In this document: piece by piece, positions 1 to 8,741 of the stretch
How positions within the stretch are numbered: the first letter of the stretch is position 1
How the letters are laid out: each line of letters opens with the position of its first letter
Origin: Sulfitobacter sp. OXR-159
GTDB taxonomy: Bacteria; Pseudomonadota; Alphaproteobacteria; Rhodobacterales; Rhodobacteraceae
Direction of reading: 5' to 3'
Assembly: GCF_034377145.1 (NCBI RefSeq)
Contig: NZ_CP139710.1
Coordinates: forward strand, 1 to 64,000
DNA length: 64,000 bases
The notes under the pieces: model-generated
What the model saw: the letters and a program-made list of their open reading frames with translations, nothing else
Told to the model about the DNA's origin: nothing
The model's database searches: none
Position numbers and translations under genes: made by a program

Positions 1-2
1 TG

Positions 3-980
3 ATCATGCTGAGCCTTCTCGCGCTTCCGATCCTGTATCTGACCTTGGAACTGCCCAAGCAGATCGTGAACAATGCGCTGGAATCCGCGACTTTCCCGGT
101 CGAGGTTCTGGGCCAGAGTTTGGATCAGGTCATATTCCTGCTGCTGCTTTGCGGGCTGTATTTGCTGTCGATCAGCCTGAACGGACTCATCAAATACACG
201 CTCAACGTCTTCAAGGGCTATACGGCGGAGCGGTTTCTCCGACGCTTCAGGCTGCTGATCTATCGGCGGTGGCGCTCGGATGCGGAGGCGTCCGAGCAAA
301 GCGAGATCGTCCCAATACTCGCACAGGAAGTGGAACCCATCGGCGGCTTCGCGGCCGAAGTCCTGACCCTGCCGGTTTTGCAGGGTGGCACGCTTTTCAC
401 CATTCTGCTGTTCATGTTCATTCAGGACCCGATCCTGGGTGCCGCCGCGCTGACCGTGTTGCCCATTCAGCTTATTCTGCTCCCGAAGCTGCAGCGCCGG
501 GTGAACACCCTGTCGCGTATCCGGATCAAAGAGGTCCGCGATCTTGGCAGGCAACTGAGCGAGCAGTTGCGCGAACGACAGGGCGCCTCGTCCGGCCTGT
601 CGGCGGCGGGCGCTAGTTTCAAGGCGCTGGAGCAGGTACGCAGAAGGATCTTTCGTCTCAAGTTCTTCATCAAGGCGCTCAACAACTTTCTGACGGCGCT
701 GACACCGTTTCTGTTCTACTCACTTGGCGGATATTTCGTCATCGAAGGCCGGATCACGCTTGGGGCACTGGTCGCGGTCCTCGCCGCGCACAAAGACTTT
801 TCGGCCCCACTGAAGGAGCTTTTCCGATACTATCAGGCGCTTGAGGATACGCGGATCAGGTATCAGGAAATCACGACCTTCTTCGCCGGGACGCCGCCCC
901 GCATGGAAGAACAGCAATCCGCCGGGGTGCACCGGCTGGCGATCCGCAGACCGCCGGAACATGCGCTGTCGCAGACTTGA
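3..980 (+). CDS. ABC transporter membrane (permease) protein, 5' partial
   Basis: The reading frame is open at the window edge and an internal ATG lies at position 6, so the true start is probably outside. The visible product has about five or six hydrophobic segments in the spacing of an ABC exporter transmembrane domain (helical segments near residues 1-20, 38-62, 118-160 and 225-265), with a charged, coiled intracellular stretch between residues 165 and 225. No Walker A, signature or Walker B motif follows. The protein stops about 60 residues after the last helix, so the ATPase must be a separate subunit or has been lost. The last 20 or so residues (after EEQQSAG) look unrelated to an exporter and could be a frameshifted tail. 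The substrate cannot be told. Confidence 0.6.
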   Translation: MMLSLLALPILYLTLELPKQIVNNALESATFPVEVLGQSLDQVIFLLLLCGLYLLSISLNGLIKYTLNVFKGYTAERFLRRFRLLIYRRWRSDAEASEQSEIVPILAQEVEPIGGFAAEVLTLPVLQGGTLFTILLFMFIQDPILGAAALTVLPIQLILLPKLQRRVNTLSRIRIKEVRDLGRQLSEQLRERQGASSGLSAAGASFKALEQVRRRIFRLKFFIKALNNFLTALTPFLFYSLGGYFVIEGRITLGALVAVLAAHKDFSAPLKELFRYYQALEDTRIRYQEITTFFAGTPPRMEEQQSAGVHRLAIRRPPEHALSQT

Positions 981-1025
981 GGGCTCCTATTGTCCCCCCT
1001 GCTCCCGCGACGCGTCAAACTGCCG

Positions 1026-1040
1026 TTACATTTGGCTACA
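1026..1040 (+). promoter_or_regulatory. Possible response-regulator box upstream of the OmpR-type gene
   Basis: TTACA (1026-1030) and CTACA (1036-1040) form a direct repeat with a 10-bp period, 46-60 bp upstream of the response regulator start. OmpR-family regulators bind such direct repeats, so autoregulation is plausible. Only two half-sites are visible and one differs by a base, so this is a weak call. Confidence 0.22.
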
Positions 1041-1085
1041 AAGAGGGGGCGGACATTTACACCGGCGGTTTGATATACACCGGGT

Positions 1086-1805
1086 ATGAGCGAACCTGCC
1101 CACATTCTGGTCGTCGACGACCATGACGAGATCCGCAATTCCGTTTCAAGCTATCTCGAACGGAACGGCATGCGAACCTCGGTCGCCGAAAGTGCCGCAG
1201 AGATGGACGCTCAGCGCGCAAGACATTCTTTCGATCTGATCGTGCTCGATGTGATGATGCCCGGCGAAGACGGGCTGACTGCGTGCAAAAGATTGCGTCA
1301 GGAGTGCGGCACACCGGTCCTGATGCTGACCGCCCTCGGAGAGGACGACGACCGCATCGAGGGTCTGGAAGGCGGCGCGGATGATTATCTCTCCAAACCC
1401 TTCAATCCGCGCGAGTTGTTGGCCCGGATCAGGGCCATCATGCGACGCAGCGAGAAGAGCCCTCCGCAGGACCCATTCGCGGGCAAGCGCATCCGGTTCG
1501 CCCATCTCGAACTGGACTATGACGGACGGACCCTGACCGCCCCGGACGGCACCCGCAATCAGGTAACCTCCAGTGAGCTGAAACTCCTGTCCATCCTGCT
1601 CGAACGCCCGCGTATCGTCATGAGCCGCGATGAGCTGCTGGAAATGACAGCGGGGCGCGTGGCCGGACCGCTTGACCGGACGATCGACAATCAGATCAGC
1701 CGCCTGCGCCGCAAGATCGAACCGGACGTATTGCGCCCCCGTGTCATCTCCACCGTGCGCAACGGCGGTTACAGCCTGACCTGCGATGTCGAGGTCAGTT
1801 CGTGA
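1086..1805 (+). CDS. OmpR-family two-component response regulator
   Basis: A 239-residue protein with an N-terminal receiver domain (about residues 6-120) and a C-terminal winged-helix DNA-binding domain (about 138-235). The receiver shows the acidic pair in VVDDHD, the phosphoacceptor Asp in LIVLDVMMPGEDG, the conserved Thr in LMLTAL and the Lys in DDYLSKPFNPREL. The effector half has the typical RDELLEM ... RTIDNQISRLRRKIE ... VRNGGY pattern. Length and domain order are normal for the OmpR/PhoB class. The start of the sensor kinase overlaps its stop by 4 bp (ATG at 1802), so the two were co-transcribed. Because that kinase is now truncated, the regulator is an orphan unless another kinase serves it. 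The signal and target genes are unknown. Confidence 0.93.
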   Translation: MSEPAHILVVDDHDEIRNSVSSYLERNGMRTSVAESAAEMDAQRARHSFDLIVLDVMMPGEDGLTACKRLRQECGTPVLMLTALGEDDDRIEGLEGGADDYLSKPFNPRELLARIRAIMRRSEKSPPQDPFAGKRIRFAHLELDYDGRTLTAPDGTRNQVTSSELKLLSILLERPRIVMSRDELLEMTAGRVAGPLDRTIDNQISRLRRKIEPDVLRPRVISTVRNGGYSLTCDVEVSS

Positions 1806-2179
1806 AAACGCGCCCGTGGAGACTGCGCACGCAGATCTCACTCTTGGTGCTGGGTGTTATCGTCGTGGCGCAGGCGGTGAGCCTCTGGTTCTTCGTTGAC
1901 GAAAGAACACTCGCCGTGCAGGCGGCGATCGGCGCGGAAGCCGCCGGACGGGCCGCCAATGTAGCACAACTGATCGAAGGCGCGCCTCCGGAGCTGCACC
2001 CCCAGATCATTCGCGCCGCGACCTCTCCATTGATCCGTTTCAACCTGACCGAAGAGCCGGAGGTTGTGCATACGGATCATGACGCAGGCGGCGCGGTCGA
2101 GGCGCGGGTGAGGGCTCTTCTGGGCGATGACTACAGCCGCGACATCCGCATCGAAATCCATGTGTCGCGTAGCCCTTAA
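1802..2179 (+). pseudogene. Sensor histidine kinase, N-terminal fragment cut by an ISKra4 element
   Basis: The first 125 codons of a membrane sensor kinase. A transmembrane helix lies at about residues 10-31, followed by the start of a periplasmic sensor region. There is no HAMP, HisKA or ATPase domain, because the frame runs into the end of the adjacent IS element and stops at 2177-2179. It overlaps the response regulator by 4 bp, as cognate kinases usually do. No remainder of the kinase is found on the other side of the IS, where the complex-I-like operon begins. The event was therefore an insertion plus a rearrangement or deletion, not a simple insertion. Confidence 0.8.
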
Positions 2180-2180
2180 T
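2163..2180 (+). repeat. Outer 18-bp inverted repeat flanking the first ISKra4 element (left copy)
   Basis: The sequence TGTCGCGTAGCCCTTAAT recurs as a perfect inverted copy at 3635-3652, immediately outside the right inverted repeat of the element. A third, 16-of-18 copy in the same orientation lies at 13837-13854, left of the second ISKra4 element. The left copies lie 20 and 22 bp from the inner inverted repeat, and the right copy abuts it. This suggests an outer terminal sequence of the element or a preferred insertion sequence. Confidence 0.6.
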
Positions 2181-2200
2181 TGTGAGATGGGAAATCCAAC

Positions 2201-3634
2201 GGGAGTGGGCAAAACTTGGTGGTTAAGCGGCCCGCTTTGAGACGCCTAGCCTTCCGTCAAGCACAGCGGCCCGAGTGACGGCAACCCGATGCGCGCCCCG
2301 CGGTGACCATCTCATGCGCCGCCGCTTGCCCATGCGGGTGTTGCCGATGTCATCAACACAGCCTTCTGCCCGAGACGACGAAACTGCGAGGCCATTCCGG
2401 GGTCGATGGCCGTAGTCCACGAGCGCGTCAAAGTTGTTCGCAAGGTAGGAATAGAGATCCTGGCACCGGGCTTTGACGCGCCTGGCCGCTTCTCGTAATT
2501 CTCGGGTTTCGGCGTGCAGACGATCGCAATCGATCTGAAGAACCTTGAGGATTGTCGCGGCGGTCATCACTTTGCCGTGCCAAAGGTACCAACGCAGTGT
2601 ATCAGCAGGTCGCTCGAAGAGTAGCGGCAACCCTGAAAAGCCCTTCGATTGCAGAAGGCCCCGCACCGCATTTTCAATGTGCTTGACCCGCATCGAGATA
2701 TGCCACCAGTCCAGTATGTGGGTGACGGGACCTCGAACGGCACGCCTCACCAAATTCGGCAGTGCAGGTTCGCCGTCTGAAATCACGGTCACTTTGCTCT
2801 GACCGTCCCAGCCCTGCGCGATCAGGTCATGTCGGAGTTGCTTTGCAGGAGAACCGGCGGCTTGCTGCACGAAACCAAACCGCCGGCTCATATTGGGGCT
2901 TTCAACCTTGCCGACTACAACATCGAGGTGCCGCTTCTGGTATTCAGGTCGACATCGTATGTGCGCACCATCTAGGAAAAGGGTTAGTGGTGATGGCGGC
3001 GCGATTGTATCCGCGTCTCCTTGGCTTACGTCTTCGTGGCCTAGCTCGTCGGCGATGCGACCCAAACGATTTCGAACGGTCGTGTTCAATTGAGCCGAAC
3101 AGGGCATGAACATTTCGATCAATCGAGCGGCTTCCCGAAACGAGTGCCTGGCCCCCAATTCAGCCTGCAGGCGCCGAAGTTCGGCAGTCGCACGGTCAGA
3201 GAACAACCCGGCAAGTGGTGATTGTGGCCCAGATTTCGCGACCTCAGCCGGTTGGCACAAGCAGCGTCGAAGCCTTGGCCACTTCACCCGAATTCGCCCG
3301 AAAAGAGTGTCGAGAATACGCCCTCGATCATCATGGATCGCGCGTTGTTTGCCACAGTCATCGCATTTCCGGCGAGCATCAAATGCTTCACCGACCTGAT
3401 CTTGCACAATCGCTTCCTGCAAGCGCCTCAACAAGGTCTTTGCGTCGTCTAGGAGAAGGCCTAAATTTTCGGAACCAAACTCATCCGGCGCACGGCGAAG
3501 TCGACCGATATTGCGCCTCTTGGTTTCTCCATCGTCAAACGTCGTCTCGATAAAAATGCTTACATCCATGGTGGGTCCCGCCTTGTTCCGAAACCTTACC
3601 CTACCACGTCGACCACCAGGTTTTGCCCACTCCC
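2201..3634 (-). mobile_element. ISKra4-family insertion sequence, copy A
   Basis: A 1434-bp element bounded by a 23-bp inverted repeat (2201-2223 and 3612-3634) with one mismatch, starting GGGAGTGGGCAAAAC. It carries one transposase gene on the minus strand. It interrupts the sensor kinase on its left; on its right lies the end of nuoN. No direct target duplication is visible. Instead an 18-bp inverted copy of flanking sequence sits outside both ends (2163-2180 and 3635-3652). A related but clearly different element lies inverted at 13877-15319. Confidence 0.88.
2223..3569 (-). CDS. ISKra4-family transposase (copy A)
   Basis: A 448-residue transposase, full length for the family. Recognisable marks are the zinc-ribbon-like cysteines in KCDDCGKQRAIHDDRG, the conserved RRLQAELGARHSFREA block, LFLDGAHIRC, ISDGEPALPN, HILDWWHISMR and the C-terminal SSRAEGCVDDIGN. 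These give plausible DDE-type acidic residues. It shares long identical stretches with the copy at 13939-15297 but differs throughout, so the two are related elements and not recent duplicates. The stop codon overlaps the left inverted repeat, as in copy B. Confidence 0.92.
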   Translation of the reverse strand: MDVSIFIETTFDDGETKRRNIGRLRRAPDEFGSENLGLLLDDAKTLLRRLQEAIVQDQVGEAFDARRKCDDCGKQRAIHDDRGRILDTLFGRIRVKWPRLRRCLCQPAEVAKSGPQSPLAGLFSDRATAELRRLQAELGARHSFREAARLIEMFMPCSAQLNTTVRNRLGRIADELGHEDVSQGDADTIAPPSPLTLFLDGAHIRCRPEYQKRHLDVVVGKVESPNMSRRFGFVQQAAGSPAKQLRHDLIAQGWDGQSKVTVISDGEPALPNLVRRAVRGPVTHILDWWHISMRVKHIENAVRGLLQSKGFSGLPLLFERPADTLRWYLWHGKVMTAATILKVLQIDCDRLHAETRELREAARRVKARCQDLYSYLANNFDALVDYGHRPRNGLAVSSSRAEGCVDDIGNTRMGKRRRMRWSPRGAHRVAVTRAAVLDGRLGVSKRAA

Positions 3635-3652
3635 ATTAAGGGCTACGCGACA
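3635..3652 (-). repeat. Outer 18-bp inverted repeat flanking ISKra4 copy A (right copy)
   Basis: This is an exact reverse complement of 2163-2180 and abuts the inner inverted repeat of the element directly. See the left copy for comparison. The 49 bp between here and the nuoN stop codon show no gene. Confidence 0.6.
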
Positions 3653-3701
3653 GATAGCAAGATCACCACTTTGACCGACTGGCACAAAACCGCGCCTTAA
3701 G

Positions 3702-5060
3702 TCAGCCGGGAAACACTCCCGCAAATAGCCCCATCAGCGCCGTGACCAGCGCGGTCGCACAGAGAACGACCAACAGCGGCGGCGCCATCTCAGTCCGGCC
3801 CGCATCGCCCTCGCGCGCCTGATACATCGACACCACTATGCGCAGATAGACCGCCAGCGCCAGCACGCTGTTGAGGATGCCGATCACTGCCAGCCACAGA
3901 TAGCCGGCCTCGATCGCGGCGCCGAACAGCAGCACCTTGCCGACAAAGCCGAAGAGCGGTGGAATCCCGGTGAGCGACAGCAGGAACACGACCATCGCCA
4001 CGCCGATCACCGGGCGCGCGCGGCCGAAACCCTTGAAATCGTCCAGATCGCGGCCCGCGATCATGATGACGGCAAAGGCCCCGAGGTTCATCGCCACATA
4101 GGCCGCGCCGAACACGATCACCGAAGGCAGCGCCAGCGGGCTGGTGCCAAGCGCCACGATCCCCAGCATGAAATAGCCCGCCTGCGCCACCGAGGAATAG
4201 GCCAGCAGCCGCACGACATTGGTCTGCACCAGCGCCGCCAGATAGCCGAATGTCATCGTCACCGCCGCGATCAGCGCGACGACGAACGGCCAGCCGGTGG
4301 CTACCGGCAGATCGCGCAGCACCTGCGCAAAGGCGAAGATCGCGGCAACCTTGGTGATGACCGACAGGAACGCCGCGACCGAGACCGGCGCGCCGTCATA
4401 GGCGTCCGGTGCCCAGAACTGGAACGGCACCAGCGCCGCCTTGTAGCCCAGCCCGATCAGCACCGCGACCAGCCCCGCCAGCGCGATCAGCGGCTTGTCC
4501 TGAAGCGCACCAAGCTCGGAAAAAAGCGTCGATCCGGCACCACCGAACCAGAAGGTCAGCCCGTAGATCATCACCGATCCGGTGACGGCGCCGAACACCA
4601 GATATTTCATCGCCGCCTCGGTCGCCGCATCGTCGCGCGGCCAGGCCACCATTGCGAATGATCCCAGTCCGGTCAGCACTACGCCAAGGACCAGCAGCAT
4701 CATGTCGCCACCGCCCGCCAGCATCAGCGCCCCCAGCGTCACGAGGCAAAGCAGCGTATAGACACTTCCCTCGCGGTCCTTACCGGCGATCTCGGCCCAC
4801 GTCATCAGAAGCGCCAGCGCGGTGCCTGGCAGCAGGATCAGCTTGGCCCAGCCGGACAGCAGATCGACGCGGTAGGTGCCGCCAAAGACGGTGGTGTCGG
4901 CCTCCAGCAGCGGAAGGGTCAGCGCGGTGGACAGACCCAGCCCGATCAGCCCGAACGCCAACGCCAGACGGGGCGCGCGCAGCATCTCGGCCACCAGCAT
5001 CAGCACGACAGTGGAGGCCAGCATCAGCTCGGGAAACAGAAAGGACAGGTCGCGCGCCAT
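3702..5060 (-). CDS. nuoN: NuoN-like antiporter subunit of a complex-I-like operon
   Basis: A 452-residue integral membrane protein with about 14 hydrophobic segments, homologous to the NuoN/Mrp-type proton-translocating subunits. The conserved lysine helix is visible in GLGYKAALVPFQFWAPDAY, followed by the SVITKVAAIF helix and the TGIPPLFGFVGK motif near residue 360, where the broken helix of these subunits lies. It is the last gene of the operon. Its ATG overlaps the nuoM stop by one base (TAATG). It is slightly shorter than typical NuoN proteins of about 480 residues. Presence of the key lysines suggests that the cation path is still functional. Confidence 0.92.
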   Translation of the reverse strand: MARDLSFLFPELMLASTVVLMLVAEMLRAPRLALAFGLIGLGLSTALTLPLLEADTTVFGGTYRVDLLSGWAKLILLPGTALALLMTWAEIAGKDREGSVYTLLCLVTLGALMLAGGGDMMLLVLGVVLTGLGSFAMVAWPRDDAATEAAMKYLVFGAVTGSVMIYGLTFWFGGAGSTLFSELGALQDKPLIALAGLVAVLIGLGYKAALVPFQFWAPDAYDGAPVSVAAFLSVITKVAAIFAFAQVLRDLPVATGWPFVVALIAAVTMTFGYLAALVQTNVVRLLAYSSVAQAGYFMLGIVALGTSPLALPSVIVFGAAYVAMNLGAFAVIMIAGRDLDDFKGFGRARPVIGVAMVVFLLSLTGIPPLFGFVGKVLLFGAAIEAGYLWLAVIGILNSVLALAVYLRIVVSMYQAREGDAGRTEMAPPLLVVLCATALVTALMGLFAGVFPG

Positions 5061-6520
5061 TAGAATTGCAGTGCCCGCATCGTCGCATCAATCATGCCCA
5101 GCAACCAGGACGGCGCGACCCCGATAAGGATGATGAGGATGAGCAACGGCACGATGGCCAGCATCTCGCCGCGGTCCAGATCGGGCATCGCCGCCCATTT
5201 CTCGTTTGGCTCGCCCAGAAACACCGCCGCGATCGCGCGCAGGTAAAGCCCCGCCGTTACCACAATGGCGATAATCACCACGATGGCCCAGGGCTGCGCA
5301 TTCAGCGTGGCCAGGAAGATCTGAAATTCAGCCGGGAAATGCGCCAGCCCCGGCAGCCCGAGCGAGGCAAAGGCCGACAGCACGAAGGCCCAGCCCAGCC
5401 ATGGCACCTGCCTCAGCAGCCCGCCGAACGCGGTCATCTCGCGTTCGTGGGCGCGCGACTGCAACATGCCGACGAGAAAAAACAACGCCCCGGTGACGAT
5501 GCCGTGGCTGACCATCTGCAAGGTCGCACCATTGAGCGCGACCGCCCGCAGGTCAGGGTCCAGCGTCAGCGCCGCCACCGCGACGCCGATCACCACATAG
5601 CCCATGTGGTTCACCGACGTATAGGCGATCATCTTCTTCAGATCTGACTGCGCCAGCGCCACGAAGGCACCGTAAAGGGCGCTGAATACGCCAAAGGCCA
5701 GCACCACCTGACCGGCCTGCGCAAAGGCGTCGGGCGTCATCTGTAAGGCGAAACGCACAAGGCCGTATGTGCCGAATTTCAGCATCACGCCGGCCAGGAT
5801 CACGCTTCCCACGGTCGGGGCCTGCACGTGGGCGGCCGGTAGCCAAGTATGCACCGGAAAGGACGGGATCTTGACCGCGAAGGTGAACAGCATCGCGATC
5901 AGCGCCAGCATCGCCGCCAGCCCGGTCAGCGGCGGGGTCTCGATCCACAGACGCATGTCGAAACTTCCCGTGGCCAGATACAGCCCGATGATTGCCAGCA
6001 AAAGCGGCAGCGAGCCAAGCAGCGTGTAGATGAAGAACATCAGTCCGGCGCGCTGGCGCTCTTCATAGCCCCAGCCGACGATCATGAAATACATGCCGAC
6101 CAGCGACACTTCAAAGAAGACGTAGAACAAGAGCGCGTCCAGCGCCGCGAAGGTGCCGATCGACGCGGTTTCCAGCATCAGCATCAGCGCGACAAAGACC
6201 GCCGGGCGGTCGGTGATCCGCGCCGCATAGATCGCCGACAGGAAAAACAGCAGCGAGGTCAGCAGGATCAGCGGCAGGCTCAGCCCGTCGACGCCAACCC
6301 GGTAGGCGGCACCAATGGCCGGGATCCAGGCGATTTCCTCGACCTGCGCGAAACCGTCCGGCAGCGTGCCCCGCGCCCAGATCGCCAGCGTCACAACGAA
6401 GGTCAGCCCGGTGGTGGCGATGGAAACGCCATGGGCGATGCGCGCCGACTTGTTTGGCAGGGCCATCAGCAGCACGCCACCAAGAAGCGGCAGAAAGACG
6501 GAGATCGAGAGAAGGGGCAT
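5060..6520 (-). CDS. nuoM: NuoM-like antiporter subunit
   Basis: A 486-residue membrane protein with about 14 helices of the NuoM family. The conserved Glu of helix 5 lies in FEVSLVGMYFMIVGWG (about residue 135), the helix-7 Lys and following His in AVKIPSFPVHTWLPAAHVQAP (about 215-235), and SDLKKMIAYTSVNHMGYV near 290-310. GLPGLAHFPAEF near 365 matches the broken-helix loop. The start follows the nuoL stop by 17 bp, with a GAAGAAAG ribosome site between them. Together with nuoL and nuoN it would provide three cation channels of the membrane arm. Confidence 0.93.
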   Translation of the reverse strand: MPLLSISVFLPLLGGVLLMALPNKSARIAHGVSIATTGLTFVVTLAIWARGTLPDGFAQVEEIAWIPAIGAAYRVGVDGLSLPLILLTSLLFFLSAIYAARITDRPAVFVALMLMLETASIGTFAALDALLFYVFFEVSLVGMYFMIVGWGYEERQRAGLMFFIYTLLGSLPLLLAIIGLYLATGSFDMRLWIETPPLTGLAAMLALIAMLFTFAVKIPSFPVHTWLPAAHVQAPTVGSVILAGVMLKFGTYGLVRFALQMTPDAFAQAGQVVLAFGVFSALYGAFVALAQSDLKKMIAYTSVNHMGYVVIGVAVAALTLDPDLRAVALNGATLQMVSHGIVTGALFFLVGMLQSRAHEREMTAFGGLLRQVPWLGWAFVLSAFASLGLPGLAHFPAEFQIFLATLNAQPWAIVVIIAIVVTAGLYLRAIAAVFLGEPNEKWAAMPDLDRGEMLAIVPLLILIILIGVAPSWLLGMIDATMRALQF

Positions 6521-6537
6521 GGCGGGGTCGTCTTTCT

Positions 6538-8433
6538 TCAGGAGGACATCGGTAAGATCAGCAGCACCGCCGCGATGACGGCAATGCCCATGACTGTCAG
6601 GGCGAGTTCGCGGTGGATCAGCCCGCTTTGCAGCAGGCGCAGGCGGCGGCCGGCGGCGATTGTCCGGGCGACAAGGCCGAAGATCAGCCCGTCGATGCCA
6701 TGAGTGTCGGTGTTTTCGGCGCCGTCGCCAAGGCGCAGGTTCAACCGGCCCAGATCGAGGGTCGCGGCGTATAGGCGATTGTCGGCTGCGTCGACGCGGG
6801 ATGCGGTGCCAAGGCTCAGGATGCGCACAAGGCCAAGTTGCGACGCCAGCAGACGCCGTTCGAAACCTTCACAGGCGGCGGCAAAAGCCAGCGACGGGCG
6901 CAGCACCAGCCCGTCCATACCGCCCGCGACGGCAAAGCCGCGCTGCGCCATCGGCAGAACCGGCCCCATCAGGCGGGCAGGTTGGATGAACCAGCCCAGC
7001 ACCAGGCCGCTCAGCGCCGCCAAAAGCCCGAGGATCATCGCGGTTCCTTCCGGCGGCAGTTCGGCGCCCAGCAGATGTTCCAGCGGCGCAAAGGCGAACC
7101 CAAGCCCCGCCGCCAGCGCCGTCAGCACCGCCATGCCCGCAGACATCCAGCCCATGCCCTTGCCGGAAACCGGCTGTGCCTCGCCGCCCCACAACACCCG
7201 CAGCGCCCGCGCCATATAAGCCCCGGTCAGCACCGTGCCCGCCAGCGCCAGGGGTGCCAGCCACGCAGCACCGGGGGCCGCCAGCGCGGCGGCAAGGATC
7301 GCGTCCTTGGAAAAGAAGCCGGCCAGCGGTGGAATACCCGCCAGCGCCAGCGCGGCAACGGCGAAGGCGGAAAGGACCAGCGGTCGTGCCCGGCCCGCGC
7401 CCGCGACCGCTTCCATGTCGGTGCTGTCGCGATCATGCTGGAACACACCCGCCCCCAGAAAAAGCGTGCTCTTGATCGCCGCGTGGGCGATAAGGTGCAG
7501 CAGCGCCGCCACCGGCACCCCCGCGCCAATGGCCAGCAGCATCAGCCCGTACTGGCTGGAGGTCGAGGCCGCCAGCAGCCGTTTCAGATCCCGCTCGGCC
7601 AGCGCGATCAAACCGGCAACGACGGCGGTGACGCCGCCGACCAGTCCGATTGCCAGCAAGGCCCCGCCGGGCAACATCGGCGCCACCCGGATCAGCAGGA
7701 TCGCCCCCGCCGCCACCAGAGTCGCCGAATGCAGCAGCGCCGAAACCGGCGTCGGCCCGGCCATGGCGCGCTGCAACCAGTCCTGCAACGGTACCTGCGC
7801 CGATTTGCCCATCGCGCCCACCAGCAACAGCAACCCGGCGACCAGTGCGGGCGTGCCGCTAATCGACAATGTAGCCGAGATTTCCGAGGTGCCGGCCCAG
7901 CCGATCAGCACAAAAATCCCCAGATAAAGCCCCAGATCGGCGCTGCGGGTGTACAGAAACGCCCGCGTCGCGGCACCGGGCACGCCGTCGCGGCCATGCC
8001 AGAAGCCGATCAGCAGATAGCTGGAAAAGCCGATCAGTTCCCACGCGGCCAGCACGGTGATCCAGTCGCCCGCCAGCACCAGCGCCTGCATCGCCGCGAC
8101 AAACAGCAGCAGGATGCCGAAAAAGCGCGGCCTTTCGGGGTCGCTGCGCATGTAACCCACGGCATAGACCACCACAAAAGCCGCCACCGTCGCCACCATG
8201 GCCGAAACGACCGCCGTCAGCGGCGTCGCGACCAGCCGCAGCGGCATTTGCGGCAGGCCCGGCAGGACCATCTGCACCGCATTGCCCGCAATCGCACCCG
8301 CTAGAACCGCCATCGCCGCGAGGAACCCGAGGCCGACGCCCGCAAGCGCAATCGCTTCGGGTGCGCGCCGCAGGGCCAGCACCGCGATGCCCGCCAGAAG
8401 CGGCGCAAGGAGGGTGAGCGCCAGCATCGTCAT
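6538..8433 (-). CDS. nuoL: NuoL-like antiporter subunit
   Basis: A 631-residue membrane protein of the NuoL family. The start is the ATG at 8433-8431, which overlaps the nuoK stop (ATGA). The open frame extends further upstream but only in a shadow of nuoK. The key Glu helix reads AAWELIGFSSYLLIGFWHGR (about residues 130-150), the Lys helix GAMGKSAQVPLQDWL, and SALLHSATLVAAG and GIPPLAGFFSKDAIL follow. The C-terminus ends in two hydrophobic segments flanking a weakly conserved linker, consistent with the long lateral helix region of NuoL. No redox residue is expected in this subunit. Confidence 0.93.
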   Translation of the reverse strand: MTMLALTLLAPLLAGIAVLALRRAPEAIALAGVGLGFLAAMAVLAGAIAGNAVQMVLPGLPQMPLRLVATPLTAVVSAMVATVAAFVVVYAVGYMRSDPERPRFFGILLLFVAAMQALVLAGDWITVLAAWELIGFSSYLLIGFWHGRDGVPGAATRAFLYTRSADLGLYLGIFVLIGWAGTSEISATLSISGTPALVAGLLLLVGAMGKSAQVPLQDWLQRAMAGPTPVSALLHSATLVAAGAILLIRVAPMLPGGALLAIGLVGGVTAVVAGLIALAERDLKRLLAASTSSQYGLMLLAIGAGVPVAALLHLIAHAAIKSTLFLGAGVFQHDRDSTDMEAVAGAGRARPLVLSAFAVAALALAGIPPLAGFFSKDAILAAALAAPGAAWLAPLALAGTVLTGAYMARALRVLWGGEAQPVSGKGMGWMSAGMAVLTALAAGLGFAFAPLEHLLGAELPPEGTAMILGLLAALSGLVLGWFIQPARLMGPVLPMAQRGFAVAGGMDGLVLRPSLAFAAACEGFERRLLASQLGLVRILSLGTASRVDAADNRLYAATLDLGRLNLRLGDGAENTDTHGIDGLIFGLVARTIAAGRRLRLLQSGLIHRELALTVMGIAVIAAVLLILPMSS

Positions 8434-8741
8434 CCCTTCAACTCCCGCGCTTCTTCCATCTCGACCGAGCCGCGCACCCGGAACCGGGCGATGGCGATAC
8501 CGAAGGCCACCGCCATCTCGACCGCCATCACCGCCATGACGATCAGCACGAACATCTGACCGGCAGGCTCGTCGGGATGCAGGTAGCGCCAGAAGGCCAC
8601 CAGGTTGACCAGGGCCGCGGCCAAAATCAGTTCGACCCCCATGACGATCATCACCAGGTTGGTCTGACTCAGCGCGCCATAAAGTCCGATACCGAACAGC
8701 CCCGCGCCGACGCTGAGGGCAATCATGAGTTCCAGAATCAT
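8430..8741 (-). CDS. nuoK: NuoK-like subunit
   Basis: A 103-residue protein with three transmembrane helices. The NuoK hallmark Glu of helix 2 is present in IVMGVELILAAALVNLVAF. A second Glu lies in MAVEMAVAFGIAIARFR, where functional NuoK has its other membrane Glu. The ATG overlaps the nuoJ stop and its own stop overlaps the nuoL start, so translation is coupled on both sides. Length is normal for the family (about 100 residues). Retention of both membrane glutamates argues that ion translocation is kept. Confidence 0.93.
   Translation of the reverse strand: MILELMIALSVGAGLFGIGLYGALSQTNLVMIVMGVELILAAALVNLVAFWRYLHPDEPAGQMFVLIVMAVMAVEMAVAFGIAIARFRVRGSVEMEEARELKG

Noticed and set aside
6838..8304. 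Long forward open frames opposite nuoL, rich in Arg, Gln and His
   Set aside because: They are shadows of the GC-rich minus-strand nuo genes. They have no family motifs, and their codon use is an artefact of the opposite strand.
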